This document shows positions 1 through 6,000 of a DNA stretch of 19,927 nucleotides, one piece after another. A program made the position numbers and the translations under genes. The stretch's first letter is position 1; each line of letters begins with the position of its first letter. This DNA comes from Nitrospira lenta (GTDB lineage: Bacteria > Nitrospirota > Nitrospiria > Nitrospirales > Nitrospiraceae), in the NCBI GenBank assembly GCA_945906715.1, contig CAMDRK010000013.1:1-19927 (forward strand), given 5' to 3'. The notes beneath the pieces were generated by a model that saw only the letters and a list, made by a program, of their open reading frames with translations, was not told the DNA's origin and made no database searches.

Positions 1-877
1 CCCAGCCGGTGTGGCCTTTCAGCGTTCGTCGTTCTGTCACGTGCGGCATGTCGAACAGCTTAATTGTCTGGTCACGACTTCCGGTGATCAAGAGTTTGGC
101 ATCGGGGGTAAAGGCCATCGCGCCGATCCAATAGTCCATCACCTTCTGAAATCCACCGTCGTCATCGATGAAATACCCGCGCGTTTCACTGGTATCTTCA
201 TCAGGCTCCTTCCAATGTCCGTTATGGACGATTTTTTCCTCTCCGCTGGGTAACACTTCCCAGAGCTTGATCTTGCCGATATCCATTCCGCTTGCGAGGT
301 GCATCCCGTCCGGCGAAAAGGCGACGCAGACCGACCAGTGGTGGTCGTACTGGTCCTTGCCGAGGAGGGTCATGAGCTCGGTGCCGGTTGCGACTTCCCA
401 GATCTTGATGTCTTTGTTGTGACTGCCGCGCGCCAACATGAGGCCGTCGGGCGAAAGAGAGAGGCTCACGACATTGTGGTCATAGCGCGTGAAGAGGAGT
501 TTCTTCGACTCGCCGGTGGTCGGGTTCCACAGCCGGATGGTGCGGTCTTCGCTGGCCGTGGCCAAGGTCTGGCCGTCCGGCGTGAAGAGCAGGGATCGTA
601 TATCTGCCGTATGTCCTTTGAGTGACCGTAGGAGGCGTCCGGTTTCAATATCCCACAGGCGGACGAGGCGGTCGGCTCCTCCGCTCGCGAGGGTCAATCC
701 GTTCGGTGCGAAGGCGACCGACCAGACTCCATGGGAATGGCCGCGATACGTGGTCAGTTCCCGTGCCCCTGCCGTCCAATATTCAAGGAAATCGACCGGC
801 GCGGTGCCAGTTCCCGACGATGTTGGTATGAGTGGCAAGGGACTGGGGGCAAGTTGGGAAGCCGTCGGGTCTGGCAT
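1..877 (-). CDS. WD40-repeat protein, C-terminus cut by window edge
   Basis: This is an open minus-strand frame from an ATG at 877 that runs off the left edge, giving about 292 codons with no stop. After a Ser/Pro/Thr-rich leader of about 40 residues the translation shows repeated WD40 signatures: GHSHGVWSVAFAPNG, LASGGADRLVRLWD, GHTADIRSLLFTPDG, LATASEDRTIRLW, and near the edge LITGSRDQTIKLFD. WD40 repeats fold into beta-propellers that act as protein-binding scaffolds. The start is supported by an AAGGA motif about 10 nt upstream. There is no signal peptide, so it is probably cytoplasmic. The gene diverges from the NXR-associated cluster and its partner cannot be inferred from sequence. The spacing of the edge-proximal repeat is loosened by an insertion rich in Asp and Glu. 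Confidence 0.85.
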   Translation of the reverse strand, partial: MPDPTASQLAPSPLPLIPTSSGTGTAPVDFLEYWTAGARELTTYRGHSHGVWSVAFAPNGLTLASGGADRLVRLWDIETGRLLRSLKGHTADIRSLLFTPDGQTLATASEDRTIRLWNPTTGESKKLLFTRYDHNVVSLSLSPDGLMLARGSHNKDIKIWEVATGTELMTLLGKDQYDHHWSVCVAFSPDGMHLASGMDIGKIKLWEVLPSGEEKIVHNGHWKEPDEDTSETRGYFIDDDGGFQKVMDYWIGAMAFTPDAKLLITGSRDQTIKLFDMPHVTERRTLKGHTGW

Positions 878-914
878 ACTCAATAATCCTTATGACTAGC
901 AGGAAGCGTAAAAG

Positions 915-973
915 GTGAAACGTGAAACGTAGGGCTGCCGAATGTTCTTTCTCCGAAACCTTTCACGTTTCAC
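915..973. repeat. Inverted repeat of GTGAAAC units between divergent genes
   Basis: Left arm 915-930 (GTGAAACGTGAAACGT) and right arm 958-973 are reverse complements with one mismatch over 16 bp, separated by 27 nt. Each arm is itself a tandem of CGTGAAA units. A 12-bp match to the arm recurs in the nxrA-nxrB spacer near 9450-9461, so this looks like a family of intergenic repeats. It could form a hairpin in transcripts from either side. No function can be assigned. Confidence 0.6.
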
Positions 974-987
974 GGCGTCAGGCTTGA

Positions 988-1017
988 TTGCAAACTGTCG
1001 ATTCGCGCCAGTATAAT
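988..1017 (+). promoter_or_regulatory. Candidate sigma-70 promoter for the 1146 gene
   Basis: TTGCAA (988-993), an 18-nt spacer and a perfect TATAAT (1012-1017). Transcription would start near 1024 and leave a leader of about 120 nt before the ATG at 1146. This is the best promoter-like match in the divergent intergenic region. Confidence 0.5.
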
Positions 1018-1145
1018 TCCGGTTGATTTGAAGTAATCGTAAGAGAAGCTCCGCCATCAAGTCAAGCTGGCTAAGGGAGTCGGTTTGCGCCCTTCAGCTT
1101 GGTCTGTCGGCGTAGACGGATTGGATTGGACGATCGAGGACTCGT

Positions 1146-2144
1146 ATGGAACTTCGTTTTCAGCCTGCCTTGCTGCAAGAGGTCATTGACTCGTTCGTCG
1201 AAAAGACGGAACGGGAAGGCGACCCCACCTATTATAAAGAGTTCCACGAACTCGCCGACCCGATCTATGAGAAGTTTACGCTCGACGATCGGGAGAGTGA
1301 GTTCAAGAAGCTCTACCAGTATATGTTCGGAATCTGGGGGTTTTCCGATATCATCCGTGATGCCTTCAACGAATATCCTTCTCTGAATCAGCGGGTGGGA
1401 ATCGTGCTCGTCAAGGGGGTGCTGAAGGAAGATCAGGAAGGCGTCGATATCCTCAGGAAGTGGGGATCCGTCGAACATGAGCTGGCTCGAGAGTTCGAAG
1501 AAAAAGGATTGAGAGGCATTGGGATCAAACTTATCCCGCGTCGCTTTTACGATCCGGCGCTCATGCGCTATTGCCGCCATGAATTGTTGCATATCGCGGA
1601 CATGCTGGACCCGGTCTTTGGATACGATCCTGATACCAAGGTCGGGCAAAATCCAGGTGAGGAAACGCTCATTCTCCAACGCTATCGAGTTTTGTGGAGC
1701 CTTACCGTGGATAGCCGGCTGACAGTCGCGGGCAAAGAGCCGATGCTGAGAAAAGAAGACCGGTTCAAAGAGTTTCGTTCCTGGTATCGCAAGATTCCCG
1801 CGCCACAATTGAAGTCGGTGTTCGAGGGGTTGTGGCAGACGAGTTTCTTCACCCACTCAGAACTGATCGAAATGGCGTCGGACACCTTGCGCGTGATGGA
1901 CCGTGCCGTGGATGTCGAGGGAGGCGAGATTCCGGAGACGGAAAATAAGATCATGTTGATGCCGGGGTTTCCCTGCCCTCTGTGCCGTTTCCCGACCTAT
2001 TCGTGGGTCGAAGATATGGGCAACAAGCTTGAGCCCTATGTGCTCGACTTCATCCGTGAGAATCACCCAGGCTGGGATATCGAATTCGGCGCCTGCGACC
2101 GCTGCGTCGAGGTCTACAAGCTGCGCGCCGACGGCGTAATGTAA
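1146..2144 (+). CDS. Conserved unknown protein with HExxH motif and split CxxC pair
   Basis: 332 residues. I do not recognise a named family. Two features stand out. First, HELLH at residues 145-149 followed by IADMLDP, the form of a zincin HExxH zinc site. Second, a C-terminal CPLC (277-280) and CDRC (317-320), which could form a treble-clef or zinc-ribbon site. The rest is mostly helical and charged, with no signal peptide and no membrane segment, so it is probably cytoplasmic. The ATG is preceded by GAGGA at about 6 nt. The stop is followed after 6 nt by the ferredoxin gene, so the two are very likely co-transcribed. A maturation protease or metal-binding assembly factor for NXR would fit the neighbourhood, but that is inference. 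A distal third zinc ligand is not obvious, so catalysis is unproven. Confidence 0.85.
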   Translation: MELRFQPALLQEVIDSFVEKTEREGDPTYYKEFHELADPIYEKFTLDDRESEFKKLYQYMFGIWGFSDIIRDAFNEYPSLNQRVGIVLVKGVLKEDQEGVDILRKWGSVEHELAREFEEKGLRGIGIKLIPRRFYDPALMRYCRHELLHIADMLDPVFGYDPDTKVGQNPGEETLILQRYRVLWSLTVDSRLTVAGKEPMLRKEDRFKEFRSWYRKIPAPQLKSVFEGLWQTSFFTHSELIEMASDTLRVMDRAVDVEGGEIPETENKIMLMPGFPCPLCRFPTYSWVEDMGNKLEPYVLDFIRENHPGWDIEFGACDRCVEVYKLRADGVM

Positions 2145-2150
2145 TGGGGC

Positions 2151-2759
2151 ATGATTGTGACTAGCGATCCGACATACGGACGTCGCGAGTTCTTCAAGGA
2201 CTCTATCGTGTCCGTTGCCAAAGCGGCCCAGGAATTTTCCAAACACCAAGCGGTCGTGCCGGAACAGTCGGCTCCAACTCCGGTGAGGGCTGATTGGCTG
2301 CGTCCTCCGGGCGCCGTTGACGAAGCGCTCTTTTTGGAGCGATGCACACAGTGCGGTGATTGCGCCAAGGTCTGCCCGTACGGATCGATTACGTTTCATC
2401 CGCAGAACGGGACACCGGTGATTTTCGCGGATCAGATGCCGTGCTATCTCTGCGAGGACGTACCCTGCATTGCGGCCTGTGCCACAGAGTCGTTACTCCC
2501 TGTCGAAGGACGCGGGCAGATACGAATGGGCCTCGCATCTGTCTCGCACCGAATCTGCACAGCAGGGCAGGGATGCCATGCCTGCGTATCGAAATGTCCT
2601 ACGGATGCCTTATCGATGGATTTTGGCACACAGCGGCTTGTAGTGGCGGCTGAGCGTTGCGTCGGATGCGGGGTGTGTGAGCAAGTGTGCCGGACCGTAA
2701 ACGATCGCGCGGCTATTCGAGTCACACCGTTTAGATTGTTGGCGCAGACGTTTTTGTGA
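2151..2759 (+). CDS. NapG/MauM-like ferredoxin with four 4Fe-4S motifs
   Basis: 202 residues. Four clusters of cysteines are visible: C65/68/71/75, C98/101/106/110, C136/142/145/149 and C170/173/176/180. The segment LRPPGAVDE before the first cluster, CxxCEDVPC in the second and RMGLA after it match the NapG/MauM family, which passes electrons from quinol toward periplasmic nitrate reductase. The N-terminus has RREFF at residues 11-15, like a twin-arginine motif. The residues after it (KDSIVSVAKAAQEFSKH) are not hydrophobic enough for a normal Tat h-region. Export is therefore doubtful, and the protein may be cytoplasmic or carried by a partner. It starts 6 nt after the HExxH gene. The likely role is electron transfer linked to NXR or its assembly. 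Family assignment is firm; role is inferred. Confidence 0.88.
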   Translation: MIVTSDPTYGRREFFKDSIVSVAKAAQEFSKHQAVVPEQSAPTPVRADWLRPPGAVDEALFLERCTQCGDCAKVCPYGSITFHPQNGTPVIFADQMPCYLCEDVPCIAACATESLLPVEGRGQIRMGLASVSHRICTAGQGCHACVSKCPTDALSMDFGTQRLVVAAERCVGCGVCEQVCRTVNDRAAIRVTPFRLLAQTFL

Positions 2760-2877
2760 TACGGGAAAGCAGTCTGCGTGGAAAAATAAAGTCAGGAGAG
2801 AATGGTCCGGATTGTACGGGGGAAAGACTTGGAAAATCATAGGCTTGGCCGATCCATTCCGGATAGGAAAAACTCGC

Positions 2878-2906
2878 TTGACAACCCGTGGCCCGATACC
2901 TACCAT
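2878..2906 (+). promoter_or_regulatory. Candidate sigma-70 promoter for the TorD-nxrC genes
   Basis: A perfect TTGACA (2878-2883), exactly 17 nt of spacer and TACCAT (2901-2906). It lies in the 229-bp gap between the ferredoxin and TorD-like genes, about 80 nt before the ATG at 2989. The gap holds no credible gene and no strong terminator, so read-through from upstream is also possible. Confidence 0.55.
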
Positions 2907-2988
2907 ACGATGGTTTTTGCCAGGGGACTGACCTCACCTGTCAGGGAAATTCATGCGGGTAACAGGGTAAACCGAGGAGCTGATTCTC

Positions 2989-3957
2989 ATGACGAGTAAA
3001 CAGCCGGTGCAAGCAAATTCTCCGGCCGTGACAGCGGTGATTCCCACTTTGCCAGCGATTAAAGATTCGCCCGCAGTCGAATGCGCCCTCAGCCGCAGTA
3101 AGCTCTATCTTCTTGTGTCGTGGAGCCTGCTCTATCCTGAAGACGAAGAGTTTCTCGACTACGTGCAATGCGGAGAATACGTCGAGGATGGGCGGACGGC
3201 GATCGATGCCTTGGATGTGTCACTCAACGGCATTGGCGGTGAACGGGCCAAGCAGAAGCTGACGTTGCTCCGCAAGCAGCTCGATCAGATCGATAAAGTT
3301 GTCGCATCGGAATGCGTCAACTGGCAACTCAGTGATCTGCAGGCCGAGCATCGCCGGGTGTTTAGTAATGTCATCACGCTCGATTGCCCTCCCTATGAAA
3401 CGCTGTTTGGAAACGACCATGTGTTCGCTCAATCCCAAGTGATGGGCGATATTGCCGGATTCTACCGCGCGTTCGGGGTGGAGCTGTCCAAGGATATTCA
3501 TGAGCGGTTGGATCATTTGAGCGTCGAATTCGAGTTCATGCATTTCCTGGCATACAAAGAGTCCTATTCCCGCTGTCACGATGGAGCGGACAAGACTCAG
3601 ATCGTTCTGGACGCGCAGAAAAAATTCGTCAAGAATCATGTTGGCCGTTGGGTTCCGCTATTTTGCCGAATGTTGGTCAAGAAAGCCGATTCCGGTTTGT
3701 ATAAACACGTGGCAGACTTAATGGCGGAGTGGATGGATTTCGAAGCCGCATTCCTGGGCGTTGCTCCAGCGCCCTACTCGGAAACCGATTATCGTCCGGC
3801 GACGTTCAATTCACCGGAAGGCCAGACCTATGAGTGCGGTGCGCAGGATCAGGGAAATGAGCTGAGCCTGTTGCTGAACGAAGTCGGTGCAGATTCGTTT
3901 TTGGACAAAAAGGATCAAGGGAAAGATAAGGAAGAGGGGCCGGTCGGAACCGCCTAA
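2989..3957 (+). CDS. TorD/DmsD-family molybdoenzyme assembly chaperone
   Basis: 322 residues, longer than the usual 200-230 because of a disordered N-terminus of about 30 residues and an acidic, Lys-rich C-tail of about 45. The all-helical core shows family marks: ALSRSKLYLLVSW (33-45), LQAEHRRVF (117-125), CPPYETLFG (133-141) and a conserved helix EFEFMHFLAYKE (180-191). These cytoplasmic chaperones bind the Tat leader and apo-form of DMSO-reductase-type catalytic subunits until cofactor insertion is complete. Type II enzymes such as ethylbenzene, chlorate and selenate reductases/dehydrogenases carry one in their operons. NxrA, with its Tat signal, is the obvious client here. GAGGAG sits about 10 nt before the ATG. 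The gene precedes the 42-residue peptide and nxrC with no terminator between. Confidence 0.88.
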   Translation: MTSKQPVQANSPAVTAVIPTLPAIKDSPAVECALSRSKLYLLVSWSLLYPEDEEFLDYVQCGEYVEDGRTAIDALDVSLNGIGGERAKQKLTLLRKQLDQIDKVVASECVNWQLSDLQAEHRRVFSNVITLDCPPYETLFGNDHVFAQSQVMGDIAGFYRAFGVELSKDIHERLDHLSVEFEFMHFLAYKESYSRCHDGADKTQIVLDAQKKFVKNHVGRWVPLFCRMLVKKADSGLYKHVADLMAEWMDFEAAFLGVAPAPYSETDYRPATFNSPEGQTYECGAQDQGNELSLLLNEVGADSFLDKKDQGKDKEEGPVGTA

Positions 3958-3998
3958 CGTGGTGGTCGGCAGATATTGTGAGCGCTGCTCTTGACTTT

Positions 3999-4290
3999 TT
4001 TAATCGAGAGGAGGAATGTCCTATGAAAACAGAGAAGCCACAGATGAGCGCAGAGAAGCCTCAAGGCAAGCTGCTGAAGATCGGCATTCTTGTCGCCTCG
4101 TTGATCGTCGGCGTAATTTTGGCACTCTTCACGATAAACACTCCACATTGATCGTTGGCGCGACGTTGAGCTTAATTCTTTAATCGAGAGGAGGAGTATC
4201 TCTATGAGAGTGGTGCGGACACACAGTAAAGGTGTGGTGTTTGGCATTCTTCTCGCTGCGTTGGTCGTTGGCGTGATGCTGACGATTGGG
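3999..4290 (+). repeat. Imperfect tandem duplication of the nxrC leader and signal region
   Basis: The 17-bp leader TTTAATCGAGAGGAGGA occurs at 3999-4015 and again at 4179-4195, each 7-8 nt before an ATG. Downstream, the stretch starting GGCATTCTT at 4083 matches that starting GGCATTCTT at 4243 at most positions for about 40 bp. The two copies differ by 21 bp, explained by a 7-codon internal repeat (EKPQMSA/EKPQGKL) in the first. A third partial match lies at 4148-4170, beginning TTGATCGTTGGCG, which resembles 4261-4284. Confidence 0.75.
4023..4151 (+). CDS. 42-residue single-helix membrane peptide, paralogous to the NxrC N-terminus
   Basis: The peptide has a charged N-terminus (EKPQ repeated at residues 4-7 and 11-14) and one hydrophobic helix at about 18-38 (LKIGILVASLIVGVILALF), ending INTPH. 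A strong GAGGAGG ribosome site lies 6-8 nt upstream. Both the leader and the helix align with the start of nxrC immediately downstream (GILVASLIVGVIL against GILLAALVVGVML). It is either a functional small membrane subunit made by tandem duplication of the nxrC start, or a leftover still translated because it kept the ribosome site. The conserved reading frame, synonymous-looking differences and good ribosome site favour expression. No cleavage site is evident, so it may stay anchored. Function unknown. Confidence 0.6.
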   Translation: MKTEKPQMSAEKPQGKLLKIGILVASLIVGVILALFTINTPH

Positions 4291-5154
4291 CAGGTACCAT
4301 TGGCGGTCAGTCAGCCAGTGACGATTCCGGCCAAGATGGTCAAGGGAGCGATCCCGATGGATGGTCAGAATCCGGTTTGGGAGAGTGTGCCAGGGGTGAT
4401 CATTCCGTTGAGCGGGCAGCTGATCACGACACCGATGCACCCGAATATTTCGGTGAAGTCAGTGTTCGTGAAAGCCATGACCAATGGTAAAGAGATCGGT
4501 ATGCGCATCGAATGGCAGGATCAGACAAAAAACGATACGACCATCGGTCCCCAGGACTTCCGGGATCAGGCAGCGGTCATGTTCCCAGTCAACACGGCTG
4601 GAGCGCCGCCCTTCCAGTGCATGGGCCAGTCAGGCGGCACCACCAATATCTGGCGGTGGAACGCGGAATGGCAGAAGGATATCGGCAAGGATAGCGCAGG
4701 CATCTGGGATGTGGACGACCAATATCCAGGCATTTTCTGGGACTACTACTTTGAAGAGCCAGCGGGCGGCGTGACCTATCCTGATCGGATCGGCCGAAGC
4801 CTTGGGCCCTTCAATCCTGGCATCTGGTCTGGCAACATTATGTCTGATCCGACGTTGCGTGTGAGCTCGGTTGAGGATTTGAATGCCAACGGCTTCAGTA
4901 CCCTCACGACGCAAGCGCATCAGGATGTTATTGGAAACGGTGTGTGGGAACCTTCTGGTTCCGTCAAGGGCGGTGGATACTCCGGTCCGACCTGGCGCGT
5001 GGTGGTGAAGCGCGCTCTGGAAACCGGTGATGCCAACGATACCCAGCTCAAGGCGGGAATGTCCGTGCCCATCGCCTTTGCGGTGTGGGATGGGAACAAC
5101 ATTGAACGGAACGGCATGAAGTCACTCTCCACCTGGTTTACGCTGAAGCTGTAA
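4204..5154 (+). CDS. nxrC: Nitrite oxidoreductase gamma subunit NxrC, haem b-binding
   Basis: 316 residues. Residues 1-36 form a Sec-type signal (basic start, hydrophobic 11-30, PLAVSQ near the cleavage site). The mature part matches the ethylbenzene-dehydrogenase gamma/haem-binding family. By analogy with EbdC, which ligates haem b through Met and Lys, Met140 (in QCMGQ) and Lys306 (in ERNGMKS) are the likely axial ligands. This is inference from motif position. The subunit would take electrons from NxrB and hand them to a cytochrome c in the periplasm. IEWQDQTKND and VSSVEDLNANGFSTLTT are shared with the second NxrC-like gene at 16706. The gene has a GAGGAGG ribosome site and is followed by a terminator, so it is not co-transcribed with nxrAB by simple read-through. 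Confidence 0.88.
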   Translation: MRVVRTHSKGVVFGILLAALVVGVMLTIGQVPLAVSQPVTIPAKMVKGAIPMDGQNPVWESVPGVIIPLSGQLITTPMHPNISVKSVFVKAMTNGKEIGMRIEWQDQTKNDTTIGPQDFRDQAAVMFPVNTAGAPPFQCMGQSGGTTNIWRWNAEWQKDIGKDSAGIWDVDDQYPGIFWDYYFEEPAGGVTYPDRIGRSLGPFNPGIWSGNIMSDPTLRVSSVEDLNANGFSTLTTQAHQDVIGNGVWEPSGSVKGGGYSGPTWRVVVKRALETGDANDTQLKAGMSVPIAFAVWDGNNIERNGMKSLSTWFTLKL

Positions 5155-5180
5155 CTGGTAAGAGCATTAGAAGAACGAGA

Positions 5181-5223
5181 AAACCCCAGTTCGGCATCAG
5201 GCCGGGCTGGGGTTTCTTATTTG
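5181..5223 (+). terminator. Intrinsic terminator after nxrC
   Basis: Perfect 9-bp stem AAACCCCAG (5181-5189) with CTGGGGTTT (5207-5215). The stem is extended inward by two G-T pairs and CGGC/GCCG around the loop ATCAG, then followed by a T-rich tail. It lies 27 nt after the nxrC stop. Confidence 0.9.
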
Positions 5224-5640
5224 AGAATGTTGAATGTGCAATGCGGAATGTTCAATTCAACATTGAACAATTCTGAATCAGCGCGCCGAACTACTTCTGA
5301 GCTCGGAGTCCCTGCACTGTCTTCTTCTCGATCTCGGCCCGGTGATCGAAGGTTTCGAGCTGTGCCACCTTCCACTACAGCATGCCCTGGGCGGGAAGGG
5401 CGCAAAGAAGTTCAGTTACCTCGTCTTTCGACTTGCCTTCAACTACGAAGGCCCCGGCGAGAGTATCGACGGTGATGCCTCCCGCACGGACCTTGCTGTT
5501 ACTCCCTAGTCGGTCGCGCGTCCGGATGACGAGTGTGCTGAGTCGCTCGATCGTCTGCTCGCGGCTCGTTGGAGTTCCAGCTTACCTTCGTAGCCGAAGT
5601 CATCATCTCCATCTCATTACATTCGTTACGCCTACTCAAT
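5224..5640. other. Gene-poor spacer with short palindromes
   Basis: No intact gene is supported. GTTCAAT (5250-5256) pairs with ATTGAAC (5262-5268) around a 5-nt loop, inside a run of TTGAATGT-like words. A 15-bp word CCTTCGTAGCCGAAG (5585-5599) recurs exactly at 14978-14992 in another intergenic region. Most of the block is occupied by the coding remnant described separately. Confidence 0.5.
5291..5606 (-). pseudogene. Decayed minus-strand coding remnant, family unknown
   Basis: On the minus strand one frame reads like protein for about 90 codons. It includes REQTIERLSTLVIRTRDRL, GGITVDTLAGAFVVEGKSKD and, after an in-frame TAG (5375-5377), KVAQLETFDHRAEIEKK, ending at TAG 5291-5293. This frame has no start codon. 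A possible start at 5603-5606 (ATGATG) lies in another frame, so at least one frameshift and one nonsense mutation would be needed. I do not recognise the family. It could instead be chance open frame. The GC content resembles the genes, unlike the AT-rich region that follows. Confidence 0.35.
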
Positions 5641-5659
5641 AACGCTACCGAAAGGTAAC

Positions 5660-5950
5660 GCGTGAGATGCTCCATTAAATTATTGATTTAAATAGCATTT
5701 ATTTTTAATTCTGGCTGTCGTTAACTGAGTGATACAGTAACTACCCAACGAGCCATCTTTTGATCGTTCCAAAGTGATTATCATGAATATATTTTTCATA
5801 TAACTATTCAATAAGTTATAAGCTTAATTTAATTGAATTTAGTTCTGGAAATAGTGGTGCATATATTGCTAGTGTTCGTATGAAAGCTTTTGTTCAAACC
5901 CTATTATGACTATTTATCTGATGGTGGACTCAATCATTTTTTTGCATCAA
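5660..5950. promoter_or_regulatory. AT-rich regulatory region upstream of nxrA
   Basis: About 290 bp with sharply higher A+T than the rest of the window, dense in ATTTA/TTAAT words and free of credible genes. It ends in the nxrA leader. An AT-rich, bendable stretch with a sigma-54-like promoter inside fits a site for activator or nucleoid-protein binding. No defined operator could be picked out with confidence. Confidence 0.55.
5855..5870 (+). promoter_or_regulatory. Candidate sigma-54 promoter for nxrAB
   Basis: TGGTGCATATATTGCT has the invariant GG (5856-5857) and GC (5868-5869) with exactly 10 nt between them and the TTGCT of the -12 element. It agrees with the TGGCACG-N4-TTGCW consensus at all but three defined positions. 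Initiation would be near 5881, giving a leader of about 120 nt before nxrA. The enhancer-binding activator is not in this window. Confidence 0.45.
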
Positions 5951-5952
5951 TG

Positions 5953-5978
5953 AAGCCGTGTGGGCTTGATAAAAGCCC
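5953..5978 (+). promoter_or_regulatory. Two mutually exclusive hairpins in the nxrA leader
   Basis: AAGCC (5953-5957) can pair with GGCTT (5963-5967). The overlapping GGGCTT (5962-5967) can instead pair with AAGCCC (5973-5978) around loop GATAA. The second hairpin ends about 10 nt before the strong GGAGGT ribosome site (5988-5993). The two folds cannot coexist, so a simple RNA switch is possible, though the stems are short. Confidence 0.35.
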
Positions 5979-6000
5979 TCAACTTTAGGAGGTATGCCCC

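Noticed and set aside
299..899. Plus-strand open frames in the first 900 bases
   Set aside because: They are antisense to a clear WD40-repeat reading on the minus strand and have no family signature.
3991..4015. TTGACT at 3991 as a promoter for the 42-residue gene
   Set aside because: The -10 position would fall inside the ribosome site, leaving no leader.
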